Source: Roseiarcus sp963833955 (lineage in GTDB: Bacteria; Pseudomonadota; Alphaproteobacteria; Rhizobiales; Beijerinckiaceae). Taken from it: a stretch of DNA of 64,000 bases. Position 1 is the first letter of the stretch, and each line of letters starts with the position of its first letter. The notes under the pieces were generated by a model. That model did no database searches and was not told where the DNA came from. It saw only the letters and a program-made list of their open reading frames with translations. The position numbers and the translations under genes were made by a program. Shown here in pieces: positions 1-9,220 of this stretch. The stretch covers positions 124,001-188,000 of the forward strand of contig CAWHZY010000009.1 of NCBI GenBank assembly GCA_963833955.1, in the 5' to 3' direction.

Positions 1-1485
1 TTAGAGTTTGCAACGTGGGCGGCGTCACCGGCTGGACGCTGCCGGGATCCGACACCTGCGTGAAGTTCAGCGGTTTCATCACCGCCCAGTTCGCGGCTGG
101 CAATCTCAACACCCAGTACAACTGGGCGGCCGCCCCGGTCTATTCCGCGATCCCAGCGGTTGCGCTTCCCGCAGCCGTTTCCGGCGCGGTGACCCCAAGG
201 CTTCTGGTCGCGGCGAGCAACGCGCAGCAGAACACGACCTTCTATCGCGACTCGACCGGCGGGTCGACACGCATAAACGCCGGCTTTGACATGGCCTCGA
301 ACACCGCCTACGGGCCGCTGGTCGGCCACTTCGACGTCAACGTGGACGTCTCCAACGGTTTCGACCCGATCCAGTTCAGCCCGATCAACAACATCGTCTA
401 TTTGAACACGGGCTACGTCACCTGGGCTGGGATCACAGCCGGCATGGCGCAATCGTTCTTCACGTTCACCGCCGGCGGCGACAATTTCGCGAACTTCTTC
501 TCGCCCGACCGCAAGGGCTACAATGAACCGCTGCTGCTCGCCTATACGGCCTCGTTCGGCAACGGCTTCACCGCCACGCTGTCGGCGGAAAGCCCCGGCT
601 CCGTCGGCGCGTCCGGTGGCGGTACGTACGCAAATGACGGGGGAGGCCGGACAGAACCAGGGGCCGATCGGCGGGTTCGAGCCCGGGAATCTTATGTTCG
701 GCGGCCAGCGCTGGCCCGACATCGTGGGCTCGCTGCATGTGAAGCAGGGATGGGGCGAGGCCCAGATCTCCGGCGTCATCCACAATGTCAATGTCTCGGA
801 CACGAGCCTCGACAACACGGCGGTCTGCGGCTCGGATTTCGCCAGCGCCTGCAACGGCCGGGAAAACAAGGTCGGCTGGGGCCTCGACGTCGGCGTCAAG
901 GTGAACCTGCCGTCGTTTGGGGATGGCGACGACGTGCTTCTCACCGGGGCGTTCACGCAGAACGCGACCTGGTACTCGGGCCTGCCGGATGGCATGTGGG
1001 GCGAGAACGGCCAAGTCAACGGCAACGGCCAGCCGCTCTATCTCGCCGACGCTTACTTCAATCCGATCACCAGCACATGGGCGAAGCCGACGGCGTGGTC
1101 GGTCTCGGCGCTGGTCGAGCATCACTTTACGTCGCAATTCTACATCGACCTTGAAGGTTCGATCGGCGGCGTCAACTGGAGCAACCAGGGCGGATGCGCC
1201 GGCGGCGCCGTTCTCGCCGGCGTCTGCCCTGCTTCCGCGATCGGCGGCCCGTTGTCGCCGCACGCATTCACTTGGGTCGCGGGGGCGGATCTTGGCTGGA
1301 ACCCAGTCACGAATCTCAACTTTGATCTCGAACTGATGTACCAGTCCGTGAACCAGGAGACCCCGAACGGCGCGTTCGGAACAGTCTACAATCTCGGCGA
1401 ACCGAACCAGGTCTTCGTTCCGGGCGCTTGGCAGGGGGACAGCAGCGGCTTCGAGGGACGCCTCCGCATCACCCGCTATTTCTAG
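1..1485 (+). CDS. Porin (Porin_2 family), 5' cut by window edge, frameshifted
   Basis: Trimeric outer-membrane porin for passive entry of small hydrophilic solutes. The start lies outside the window: the first codons already read RVCNVGGVTGWTLPGSDTC, the Cys-containing N-terminal signature of rhizobial Porin_2 proteins. It continues as alternating beta-strand sequence and ends in LRITRYF, with the terminal aromatic residue expected of an outer-membrane barrel. The frame changes once at about 620-645: the upstream part is in frame 3, and the part starting near QMTGEAGQNQGPIGG is in frame 1. Both parts are clearly porin, so I read this as an assembly indel. The family is confident; the substrate is unknown. 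Confidence 0.85.
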
Positions 1486-1614
1486 GCCGGTCTGGTCCAA
1501 TCCAGCGACGAGGAGCCGCCCGCCGCGGCGGCCTTTGTCTGCTCGGGTGTTTGCTTTCAAGCGACAACGTTGGGAAGAAGCTCGCCTCGAATCCCAGTAA
1601 CGGCGCCCAGCCAA

Positions 1615-1635
1615 TTAGAATTGAAATGCTTCTAA
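1615..1635. promoter_or_regulatory. Candidate operator TTAGAA-N9-TTCTAA upstream of the FTR1 operon
   Basis: A 6-9-6 inverted repeat, TTAGAA then TTCTAA, extended by AAT/ATT on the outside, lies in an AT-rich patch about 110 bases before the first gene of the FTR1 operon. The half sites resemble the TTTAGAA/TTCTAAA arms of the rhizobial Irr box, but the spacer is longer than I remember for that box, so the regulator is not established. The remainder of 1486-1743 contains a GC-rich palindrome at about 1515-1532 and nothing else recognisable. Confidence 0.35.
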
Positions 1636-1743
1636 ATTGAAATGATTTCGATTTTCACTCCCGCGCCTTTGGAGACGCCGGCCCGAGTGTTAACTGTCGG
1701 ACTGCGTACCGCAGTCATCTAATTCAATCGGCTGTGGGGCATC

Positions 1744-2703
1744 ATGACAATCGGGTTGAGAAGGCGCTTCGGCGCTCGCGTGTTCGCGGCGGTTTCATTG
1801 TTAGCGGCGGAGTGTGGAGGCGGGATTTCAGTGGCTAACGCGCAGACTGCGGCTCCAGCCAGTTCGCAAACGCCGCTGCCCAGTCCGGGCATGGTGAACA
1901 CGCCCGACCTGTATCATGAGCTCGAGACGAAATACATTTTCGGATTCACCGAGGGCGCCGACATTGGCGCCGAGGGCGAGAAGTCGATCGAATTTGAAAC
2001 GACGACCGCTTCGGGCCTTTGTGGCGGCACATATGCAGCCCTCGAGCAGGAGGTCGAGTTCGAGAGCGTGCCGACGCAGAATTTCGCTTACGAGCTCAGC
2101 GCGCACGGGCTCGGCTTTTCTGTCAATGACGTGCCCGGCATGCCGAACGCGCACGGGGCCAACTTCAGTGGCCTGTCGGCGGAATTCCGCTATCTAGTAA
2201 TTGGCCGAGGGCCGGGCTCGCCCGTCGGATTCACGCTCGTCGCCGAGCCGGAATGGGCCCGCATCGACGACGGCGGCCAGCCGATCACCGACTTCAATTT
2301 AACCTTCAGAGGGATCCTCGATACCGAACTTATTCCAAATCGGTTGTATGCGGCGACGAATGTCTTTTACACCCCTGACTATTCGCGCTCGCCCGGCGAG
2401 GTTTGGGGATGGTCGGCAGAATATGGAGTCTCGGGCGCGCTCGCCTATCGCTTCACGCCCAAGCTGACCATGGGCGCCGAAATCGAATATGACACCGCCT
2501 ACGACGGGGCGGGCGTTCAGGCGTTCCGGGGCCAGGCGCTCTATCTCGGTCCGACGCTTCAAATTCAATTCAACGGCCACATGATGCTTGCGGCGGCGTG
2601 GTCGATCCAGATCGCCCGTCATGCGACAGGCGAAAACTTTGGCCTTGATCTTACGAACTTCCAGCAGCAGCAGGGCAATCTGAAGTTCGAGATTGACCTC
2701 TAG
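1744..2703 (+). CDS. Secreted, outer-membrane-barrel-like protein of unknown family
   Basis: A 319-residue protein of unrecognised family. An N-terminal basic and hydrophobic signal sequence ends near residue 34 (SVANAQ). After a Pro/Ser/Thr-rich linker comes LYHELETKYIFGFTEG, followed by alternating hydrophobic strands with many Tyr, Phe and Gly and a C-terminal strand (GNLKFEIDL). This pattern fits an outer-membrane beta-barrel. It is followed after 30 bases by a cupredoxin-like protein and then by an FTR1 permease, so an outer-membrane role in the same iron-transport system is a reasonable inference but is not shown by homology. The start ATG follows an AT-rich promoter-like region. Confidence 0.6.
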   Translation: MTIGLRRRFGARVFAAVSLLAAECGGGISVANAQTAAPASSQTPLPSPGMVNTPDLYHELETKYIFGFTEGADIGAEGEKSIEFETTTASGLCGGTYAALEQEVEFESVPTQNFAYELSAHGLGFSVNDVPGMPNAHGANFSGLSAEFRYLVIGRGPGSPVGFTLVAEPEWARIDDGGQPITDFNLTFRGILDTELIPNRLYAATNVFYTPDYSRSPGEVWGWSAEYGVSGALAYRFTPKLTMGAEIEYDTAYDGAGVQAFRGQALYLGPTLQIQFNGHMMLAAAWSIQIARHATGENFGLDLTNFQQQQGNLKFEIDL

Positions 2704-2733
2704 CAGCGACGCGGACCATCAGGAGTGAAAAAC

Positions 2734-3075
2734 ATGCGCGTGGTTTCAAAGGTGAGCCTCGGTCTCATGATTGTTTTCGGACTAGGCGCACCCCTTGCCA
2801 TGGCGGAGGATTCCGCACGAGTGAGCGTGACGCTCAAGGACCACAAATTTTCGCCAGCCGAGCCGAGCGCGCCAGCGGGTAAGCCTATTGTCATCGATGT
2901 GTCCAACCTCGACCCAACTCCCTCGGAATTTGAGAGCAAGACCCTGCGTGTGGAAAAGGTCGTCCCCGCGGGCGGGAAGATCTCGATCCGGATTCGTCCG
3001 CTGTCGGCTGGCCGCTATCGTTTCTTCGATGACTACCATGAGGATACGACCGAGGGCTTCCTGGTCGTCAAATAA
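2734..3075 (+). CDS. Periplasmic cupredoxin-like protein of the FTR1 operon
   Basis: Small periplasmic protein of the Cupredoxin_1 (EfeO/FtrB-type) group, expected to bind or oxidise ferrous iron for the adjacent FTR1 permease. The ATG at 2734 is preferred because an AGGAG Shine-Dalgarno lies at 2721-2725; the GTG at 2725 overlaps it. The signal peptide ends at LAMAED. The mature domain has VTLKDHKFSP, an EFES stretch and RFFDDYHEDTTEG. No cysteine is present, so a classical type 1 copper centre is impossible; acidic residues and His are the likely metal ligands. It sits 30 bases after the barrel-like gene and 38 bases before FTR1. Confidence 0.8.
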   Translation: MRVVSKVSLGLMIVFGLGAPLAMAEDSARVSVTLKDHKFSPAEPSAPAGKPIVIDVSNLDPTPSEFESKTLRVEKVVPAGGKISIRIRPLSAGRYRFFDDYHEDTTEGFLVVK

Positions 3076-3113
3076 GCGTCGGTGGTTCAACAAGACTTGG
3101 TTAGAGAGCGGCG

Positions 3114-3956
3114 ATGCTTGGCGCGTTGATTATTGTCTTTCGCGAGGTCATTGAAGCCGGCCTCATTGTCGGCATCGTGCTGGCGGTGACGAAGGGCCTC
3201 GCCGGCAGCCGGATTGCGATCGCCGCGGGTGTCCTCGTCGGAATTGTCGGCGCGTCGCTCGTCGCAGCCTTTGCGGGCGCGATCGGTGAGGCCCTGGCGG
3301 GGATCGGCCAGGAGATCTTCAACGCCACGATCCTTCTGATCGCCGTCGTGATGCTGACCTGGCACAACGTCTGGATGGCGGGCCATGGTCGCGAGCTCGC
3401 GGCTGACGTCAAGCGGGTCGGCGAGGCCGTGCGGACCGGCGCGCAATCGATCTTCGCGCTTGGGGTCGTCTGCGCTGTCGCGGTGATGCGCGAAGGCTCG
3501 GAGGTCGCGCTCTTCATGTACGGCCTCGTCGCGGCCGGAGGCTCGACGGCGACTGAGCTCATAATCGGTTCGCTTCTCGGGCTTGCGGCGGGCGTCGCTG
3601 TCTCAGCGTTGACCTATCTGGGTTTGGCGGCGATACCCCAGCGGCGCCTGTTTGCGGTTACGACTGGGCTCATCAGCCTGCTCGCCGCGGGGCTCGCGGC
3701 GCAGGCGGTGCTTTTCCTGCAGCAAGCCGGCGTTTTGACGATGCTGAGCGAGACGGCTTGGGACACCTCTGCGATCCTTTCCGACACGAGCCTTTTCGGT
3801 CGGGTGCTGCACACCTTGATCGGCTACTCCGATCAGCCTTCGGTGTTGCAGGTGATCGCTTACTGCGTGACGCTTGCCGTCATCGTCGTTCTGACCAAGA
3901 CCTTTGGCTCGCGGCGCACGCCAGCCGCAAAGGCGAGAGAGGCGACGGCTGGCTGA
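3114..3956 (+). CDS. FTR1 family high-affinity iron permease
   Basis: Inner-membrane iron permease of 280 residues (EfeU/Ftr1/FtrC family). The two hallmark REXXE iron-binding motifs are present: REVIE at residues 10-14 and REGSE at residues 126-130, each within a hydrophobic helix; about seven membrane segments can be counted. It lies last in a three-gene unit with a cupredoxin-like protein and a barrel-like outer-membrane protein. The P19/FtrA and ferredoxin FtrD components of FtrABCD systems are absent nearby, as are EfeO and EfeB. Substrate Fe(II)/Fe(III) is inferred from the family. Confidence 0.93.
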   Translation: MLGALIIVFREVIEAGLIVGIVLAVTKGLAGSRIAIAAGVLVGIVGASLVAAFAGAIGEALAGIGQEIFNATILLIAVVMLTWHNVWMAGHGRELAADVKRVGEAVRTGAQSIFALGVVCAVAVMREGSEVALFMYGLVAAGGSTATELIIGSLLGLAAGVAVSALTYLGLAAIPQRRLFAVTTGLISLLAAGLAAQAVLFLQQAGVLTMLSETAWDTSAILSDTSLFGRVLHTLIGYSDQPSVLQVIAYCVTLAVIVVLTKTFGSRRTPAAKAREATAG

Positions 3957-4115
3957 GGGTGCGCGCTTGCCGGTCCCTTTCCGATTGCAAGTAACAAATT
4001 TCGCGATTGAGCGTATATTGTACGCAATCGGTTCGCGCGAGATTTCGCGACGTACGGTCCTCCCTGGCTGACGCCAGAATCTCGCTCGGCGCAGACGATG
4101 CATGGAGGAACAGCT

Positions 4116-5060
4116 ATGACTTCCGCTTTCCACGTCTATTTCGGACCCGAGGGTCTCGCTGCGACGCCGCGAGTGCGACGGATCGGCCCCGAGGACTGCT
4201 TCTCCGCGCTCAAGGAAGGGCTCGACGATTTCTTCTCGATGCCGACGTATCCGGTATTCGTCGGCCTGTTCTACGCCGTTGCGGGAATCGCGCTATTCGC
4301 GATGACATCACTCGGCAATGCGCTGCATCTGGCCTTTCCGCTCGCGGCAGGCTTTGCACTCATTGGACCGTTTGTCGCCATCGGCCTCTACGAGATGAGC
4401 CGCCGGCGCGAACGCGGGCTGGTGGTGAGAGGACGGGACGCCTTCGCGGTCCTTCGCTCGCCTGCGCTGCCCTCGATTCTTGCGTTCGGCCTGCTCCTGC
4501 TTGCGATCTTCGCCGCCTGGATCTTCGCCGCCGAGCTCATCTATGTGTGGCTCTACGGGCCCAATCCGCCGGCGGGCGCGATCCCGTTCCTTCAGGACGT
4601 TCTGAGCACCGGTCGTGGGCGGACGTTGATCGTCCTAGGCGTGCTGGTCGGTTTCTGCTTCGCCGCGCTGGCGCTTGCGATCAGTGTCGTCTCGTTTCCA
4701 CTGATGCTTGATCGCGACCTCGGCCTCGTGCCGGCGCTTGAGGCTTCGTTGCGCGTGACGCGCGCCAATCCGCTCGCCGTCGCGTTCTGGGGCCTGATTG
4801 TCGCAGTGGCGCTTGTCCTAGGCTCTCTGCCGGTGTTCTTTGGCTTGGCCGTCGTCGTGCCGGTGCTCGGTCACGCGACATGGCGCCTTTACCGAAAGGC
4901 GGTCGAGCGCGACCCCGCCCTCGAGGTTCCGATCGAAGGCCCATTGAACCCGGTCGACGTCACAAAAAACCCGGTCGTGCGGTTCGTCTGCATTTTCCTG
5001 GACATGGTCGATCTCCTTCGAGAAGGAAAAGGGCCAAAGCCGCCGATCGCCAAAAATTGA
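4116..5060 (+). CDS. DUF2189 integral membrane protein
   Basis: Predicted inner-membrane protein of 314 residues with about six hydrophobic segments in pairs. The stretch GPFVAIGLYEMSRRRERG in the second segment region is typical of the DUF2189 family, whose function is unknown; members are often found near respiratory oxidase genes, which are not seen here. The start at 4116 is chosen because GGAGGA at 4104-4109 is well placed before it; an in-frame ATG at 4098 overlaps that site. It is convergent with tolB, 51 bases away. Confidence 0.8.
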   Translation: MTSAFHVYFGPEGLAATPRVRRIGPEDCFSALKEGLDDFFSMPTYPVFVGLFYAVAGIALFAMTSLGNALHLAFPLAAGFALIGPFVAIGLYEMSRRRERGLVVRGRDAFAVLRSPALPSILAFGLLLLAIFAAWIFAAELIYVWLYGPNPPAGAIPFLQDVLSTGRGRTLIVLGVLVGFCFAALALAISVVSFPLMLDRDLGLVPALEASLRVTRANPLAVAFWGLIVAVALVLGSLPVFFGLAVVVPVLGHATWRLYRKAVERDPALEVPIEGPLNPVDVTKNPVVRFVCIFLDMVDLLREGKGPKPPIAKN

Positions 5061-5111
5061 CGCGACAATGCCGCGGGGCGACGCGCCGTAAGGCCGCCGG
5101 CCCTGCTCGCG

Positions 5112-6431
5112 TCATTGCATCAGCGGACCCCAGGAGGGGTCGCTGCCGTAGTTGGGAGTGGGCACCAGGAATTCAGCATGGCCGAAAATATCGGTCATGT
5201 AGAGCTTCGGACCGCCAGAGCCGCCAGAATCGCGGAAGAACATGAGATAGAGGCCGTTGGGCGCAAATGTGGGCCCCTCGTTATGGAAGCCTTCAACCAA
5301 GATTCGCTCGCCAGAGCCGTCCGGCTTCATCACGCCGATGCCGAACGAGCCGCCTTTGATGCGGGTGAAGGCGATGAGATCGCCGCGCGGCGACCAGACC
5401 GGCGTCGAATAATGGCCTTCGCCAAATGAAATGCGCTTGGCCGCGCCGCCGCCCGCGCTCATCACATAGATCTGCTGTGAGCCGCCGCGGTCGGATTCAA
5501 AGGCGATCTGCGAACCGTCTGGCGAATAGGTTGGCGAGGTGTCGATCGCCGAACCTTCTGTGAGGCGCGTGGTGGCGCGTGAGCGCAGGTCCATCGAGTA
5601 GAGGTTGGTGCTCGCCCCGTCAGAGAGGGACAGCGCGATCTGTTGACCGTCCGGAGAGAACCGCGGCGCGAAGGTCATGCCGGGAAAATTGCCCACGGAC
5701 TCGCGCTGTCCGGTGTCGAGATTGAGCAGGGTGACCTTTGGGTCGCCGTCGCCGAACGACATATAGGCGACTTGCGGGGCGGAAGGCGAGAAGCGCGGAG
5801 TGACGACCAGCTCTTTGCCGCCGTCGAGATATTTGACGTTGGCGCCGTCCATGTCCATGACCGCAAGCCGCTTGTGTCGCTTCTCCTTCGGACCCGTCTC
5901 GTCGACGAAGACGATCCGCGAATCGAAAAATCCCTTCTCGCCGGTCACGCGGGAGAACACCGCGTCGGCGATCATGTGCGATACGCGGCGGGCGTTCGCC
6001 GCTTCGGTCGAATATTGTTGACCGGCGACCTGCTCGCCGGTTGCGGTGTCCCACAAACGGAACTGCGCGGTGACGCGTCCCGCGTCCTGATGAAGCACCC
6101 GCCCGGTCAGCACGAATTGCGCGGCGGCCGTCTTCCACGCGTCGAGGTTCGGGGCCGCATCGGGATTGGAGATCGTTTCGGGAAAGCTCGCCGAATTGAG
6201 CGGCAGAAGGAAGATCGAGCGGGCGAAATCCGAGGCTATGACGCCGCTGATCTTGTCGCCTGCCTGTTCGCCCGCGAATGGGGTCACCGCGATGGTCACC
6301 GGTTTGAAGTTGGCACCCGCATGCACATAGATGTCGCCGTCGGCCATTGCGGGCGCGCCGATGATCAAGGCTACCCCAAACGCGAAGGCAGAAAGCGCGT
6401 AGCGACGAAAGACAAAACAAAAGACGCTCAT
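5112..6431 (-). CDS. tolB: Tol-Pal system protein TolB
   Basis: Periplasmic TolB of 439 residues, linking TolA to Pal and the outer membrane during cell constriction. The start at 6431 gives a signal peptide ending near APAMADGD; longer in-frame starts add unlikely sequence that runs into the preceding gene. An N-terminal alpha/beta domain (VTIAVTPFAG onward) is followed by repeated WD40-like propeller blades with PRFSPDGQQIALSLS, PTYSPDGSQIAFESDRGG and PVWSPRGDLIAFTR. It is the last gene of the tol operon here: pal and ybgF, which often follow, are not downstream, where a convergent DUF2189 gene lies. Confidence 0.96.
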   Translation of the reverse strand: MSVFCFVFRRYALSAFAFGVALIIGAPAMADGDIYVHAGANFKPVTIAVTPFAGEQAGDKISGVIASDFARSIFLLPLNSASFPETISNPDAAPNLDAWKTAAAQFVLTGRVLHQDAGRVTAQFRLWDTATGEQVAGQQYSTEAANARRVSHMIADAVFSRVTGEKGFFDSRIVFVDETGPKEKRHKRLAVMDMDGANVKYLDGGKELVVTPRFSPSAPQVAYMSFGDGDPKVTLLNLDTGQRESVGNFPGMTFAPRFSPDGQQIALSLSDGASTNLYSMDLRSRATTRLTEGSAIDTSPTYSPDGSQIAFESDRGGSQQIYVMSAGGGAAKRISFGEGHYSTPVWSPRGDLIAFTRIKGGSFGIGVMKPDGSGERILVEGFHNEGPTFAPNGLYLMFFRDSGGSGGPKLYMTDIFGHAEFLVPTPNYGSDPSWGPLMQ

Positions 6432-6471
6432 TACGATCTCACAGACGACAAGGACACTTCGCCGTCCGCGC

Positions 6472-7002
6472 TCACCGAGCGGCGACTTGAGGATCGAAGT
6501 GGATGGTCTTGGTCTTCCATTGCTCATAAAACGGGCGATATTGCGCCGGGACCGCCAGCGGGTTGCAATTCTTCACCGCGGCAAGGACGCTATTCGCCTG
6601 CGGTTTGAGAGCTGGATCTGAGGGCGGATTGACAAGCTTCGCCTTCGACAGCGAGCCGTCCGGGTTATAGGCAAGGCGCATCTGCGCGACGTAGACATCG
6701 GCGTCGGCCGGCTGTCGCGCCGGCTTCCAGCACGCGAGATAGGTCTTGATCAGCCAGGTGTCGAAGCTCGCCTGCTGCGCTGACGTCATGCGCGTAGGCG
6801 CCTCGACCGGCGGCGCCTCCGGCGCGGCTCGAGCGGCGATGGCAGCCGGCGGAATGGGGGGCATGGGCAGCTGTGCGGCCGGTTTGGGAGCCTCCGCCAC
6901 GCGGGACGGATGGCGATGCCACAGGCGCTCGTAGCCGCCGTAAGCGGCCGCCGCGATCGCGACGAGGATGAGCGCCCCGATAGGCCTCGGTAAAATACGC
7001 AT
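6472..7002 (-). CDS. Short TolA-C-like protein inserted between tolA and tolB
   Basis: A 176-residue protein with one N-terminal membrane helix (about residues 8-22), a Pro/Ala-rich linker of about 45 residues and a C-terminal domain that closely resembles the C-terminus of the neighbouring TolA: DTWLIKTYLACWKP, VAQMRLAYNPDGSLSKAKLV, NPPSDPALKPQA and FYEQWKTKTIHFDPQ align with DAWLTESYLNCWTP, VAQIKVVFNPDGSLSGRPVL, NPPSDRAWRAHA and FFEQWKVETIHFDPR. Gaps are 69 bases to tolA and 40 to tolB, so it is cotranscribed. It lacks the long periplasm-spanning segment of TolA. It probably arose by duplication; its role is unknown, possibly modulating TolB binding. Confidence 0.85.
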   Translation of the reverse strand: MRILPRPIGALILVAIAAAAYGGYERLWHRHPSRVAEAPKPAAQLPMPPIPPAAIAARAAPEAPPVEAPTRMTSAQQASFDTWLIKTYLACWKPARQPADADVYVAQMRLAYNPDGSLSKAKLVNPPSDPALKPQANSVLAAVKNCNPLAVPAQYRPFYEQWKTKTIHFDPQVAAR

Positions 7003-7071
7003 TGCGGTTGACTCTCCTTTTCTGCTTTTGGCCGCGCGCGAAGGAGCCCGGCGCTGCGCGTTGCGTGGGCG

Positions 7072-8017
7072 TCATCCCTGGGTCTCCCGCGGATCGAAAT
7101 GGATGGTTTCGACCTTCCATTGTTCGAAAAAAGGCATGTATTCGGCCGGAACCTTAAGCGGATCGCACTTGCGGACCGCGCGCATCGCGCTTTCCGCATG
7201 CGCGCGCCAGGCCCGGTCGCTTGGCGGGTTCAAGAGAACCGGGCGACCCGAGAGCGATCCGTCTGGATTGAAGACGACCTTGATTTGCGCGACGTAGGTG
7301 TCGCCGTCAGGCATGCCCGGCGGGGGCGTCCAGCAGTTGAGGTAGCTCTCCGTCAGCCACGCATCGAGCGCCGAAGCCATCGACATCGACATATGCGGAG
7401 CGTCGTGGTGCGGCAGCCCCTGCGGGGTCGCGGCAGCCGTCTGGCTCGGGGCGGCGGTTGGCGTCTTGCCCTGGCCGATCAGCTTGGCGATCGAGTTCGG
7501 GTCGAAATTGCGCGACGGCTTGGGCTTCTCCGGCGCCGGCTCCTTCGGCCGCTCGGTCGGCGGATCGAGGAATTTCGGCCGCACCGGCGGCTCGACCGGC
7601 GCCTCTTGAATGGCGAGCTTCGGCGGAGGCGGCGGTTGCTGCTCGGGCCTTTCAGGCGGCATGGGTTCGGTGTCCGGCGGAGGTCGCATCCGCTTTTGGC
7701 GGCGGAGGTTTCGGCGGCGGGGTCTCGGCTTTTGGCGGCATGGGCGGGGGCTGCGCGGCTTCCGGTTTCGGCGGCGGGGTCGGCGCAGGCTGCGGCGGCG
7801 GCGGCGGCGCGGGCGTGGACTGCGGCGCCGGTTTGGCGTCCTTTTCGCCATTGGCGATCTGATTGAGTTCGCTCAGCGAAACGGTTTCAATCGGGATCGC
7901 CTCGGGAGTGTCCGCGAATTGCGGAGCAGAGGCAAAGCCGAGCAGGAGCAGCGCCAGCAACGCCCCGTGCAGCGCTGCGGAGCCCACAAAATTCGAATAT
8001 GACCGCCGTTCTTCCAA
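7072..8017 (-). CDS. tolA: Tol-Pal system protein TolA, frameshifted
   Basis: Energy-transducing inner-membrane protein that couples TolQR to TolB/Pal. The N-terminal part (start at 8017) has the single membrane anchor with SALHG-like sequence (NFVGSAALHGALLALLLLGF), then a Pro/Lys-rich linker. The frame changes in that repetitive linker at about 7680, after PPPKADA, and resumes as PPDTEPMPPERPEQQ. The C-terminal TolA domain (ALDAWLTESYLNCW to the end) follows. The two parts together give about 314 residues, normal for alphaproteobacterial TolA. The break is in GC-rich repetitive DNA and is probably an assembly error. Thirteen bases separate it from tolR. Confidence 0.92.
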
Positions 8018-8029
8018 CGCCGCTCCCGG

Positions 8030-8476
8030 CTATTGTTTGATCGGCTCGGTGACCAGCGCCACCTTCTTGAAGCCAGCGGAGGTGACCGCCGCCATGATCT
8101 CCGCCACCCGCCCGTAAGGCACCACCTTCGAGGCGCGAAGATAGATGCGCTGATCGACGTCGTTTCCTGCGGCCGCTTGAATCTTCGCGACCAGATCCGT
8201 GTCAGCGGTCGGCTGGTCCATCACGTAAAGCTGACCCTGCTCGTTGAGCGAAACCGCGATCGGCTTCTGCTCGACGTTAAGCGCAGTGGCGCTCGCGCGC
8301 GGCAGGTCGACCGAGACGCCCGTGGTGAGGAGGGGCGCGGCGACCATGAAGATGATCAGAAGCACGAGCATGACGTCGATGAACGGCGTCATGTTGATGT
8401 CCGCCATCGCGCCGTAGCGCGGAACGCCGCGCCGCCTTCGACCGCTCTTGCGACCACCAAGGACAGGGGAGGCCAT
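8030..8476 (-). CDS. tolR: Tol-Pal system protein TolR (ExbD family)
   Basis: Inner-membrane component of the TolQR proton channel, 148 residues. A basic N-terminus is followed by the single membrane helix NMTPFIDVMLVLLIIFMVAA, containing the conserved membrane Asp needed for proton use, and then a periplasmic domain ending ALVTEPIKQ. It lies 18 bases after tolQ and 13 before tolA in the canonical order. Confidence 0.96.
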   Translation of the reverse strand: MASPVLGGRKSGRRRRGVPRYGAMADINMTPFIDVMLVLLIIFMVAAPLLTTGVSVDLPRASATALNVEQKPIAVSLNEQGQLYVMDQPTADTDLVAKIQAAAGNDVDQRIYLRASKVVPYGRVAEIMAAVTSAGFKKVALVTEPIKQ

Positions 8477-8494
8477 CGCGTTGCTCCGCCCGCC

Positions 8495-9220
8495 TCAGGA
8501 GACTTTTTCGATCGACAAATGATGGTCGATCTGCCGGGACAGGATTGACGAGAATTCGTCGGCAAAGCTTTCCAGCCGCGCCTGCGCCTTGGCGACGTCG
8601 CCCTGGAGCTTGTTGTAGGCGATCAGCGCCGGGATGGCGGCGAAGAGGCCGATAGCCGTCGCCAGTAGGGCTTCCGCAATGCCGGGGGCGACGACCGCGA
8701 GCGAAGTGTTCTTCGAAGCCGCGATCGACTGAAACGAGTTCATGATCCCGAACACCGTGCCGAACAGGCCGATGAACGGTCCGGCGGAGGCGATGGTCGC
8801 GAGAACGAGGAGGTTCGATTCGAGCCGCTCGACCTCGCGCGCGATCGAGACGTCGAGAACCTTGTCGATGCGCGCATGAAGACCGCGAAACGAGCCGGCC
8901 GCCTGCTGGAACGAGCGCTTCCACTCCCGCATGGCCGCCACGAACAGGGCCGCCGCAGCGGAATTGTTCGATTGGCTGGAGAGCGACGTGTAGAGCTCCT
9001 CGAGGGATTGGCCCGACCAGAAGATCTGCTCGAAACTTTCCATCTCGCTCTTGAATTTACGAAACAGCCGGGTCTTGTCGAAAATGATCGTCCAACACCA
9101 GAGCGAAGCGAGGAAAAGGCCCAGCATCACCGCCTTCACGACGATATGGGCCGACCAGAACATCGCGAGGATGCTGGTTTCCGGAGTCGCGGCTGCGGCG
9201 GCTACGTCGGCAGGGTTCAT
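8495..9220 (-). CDS. tolQ: Tol-Pal system protein TolQ
   Basis: Inner-membrane MotA/TolQ/ExbB-family subunit of 241 residues that forms the proton-driven motor with TolR. Three membrane segments are visible: an N-terminal one (AHIVVKAVMLGLFLASLWCW) and a pair in the C-terminal half, with the conserved LATIASAGPFIGLFGTVFGI and ATAIGLFAAIPALIAYN stretches. First gene of the tol operon; ybgC, usually upstream in other orders, is not present. Confidence 0.96.
   Translation of the reverse strand: MNPADVAAAAATPETSILAMFWSAHIVVKAVMLGLFLASLWCWTIIFDKTRLFRKFKSEMESFEQIFWSGQSLEELYTSLSSQSNNSAAAALFVAAMREWKRSFQQAAGSFRGLHARIDKVLDVSIAREVERLESNLLVLATIASAGPFIGLFGTVFGIMNSFQSIAASKNTSLAVVAPGIAEALLATAIGLFAAIPALIAYNKLQGDVAKAQARLESFADEFSSILSRQIDHHLSIEKVS

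Noticed and set aside
5112..6527. Longer N-terminus for TolB starting at 6527
   Set aside because: The extra residues lack signal-peptide character and overlap the upstream TolA-like gene; the start at 6431 gives a normal signal peptide.
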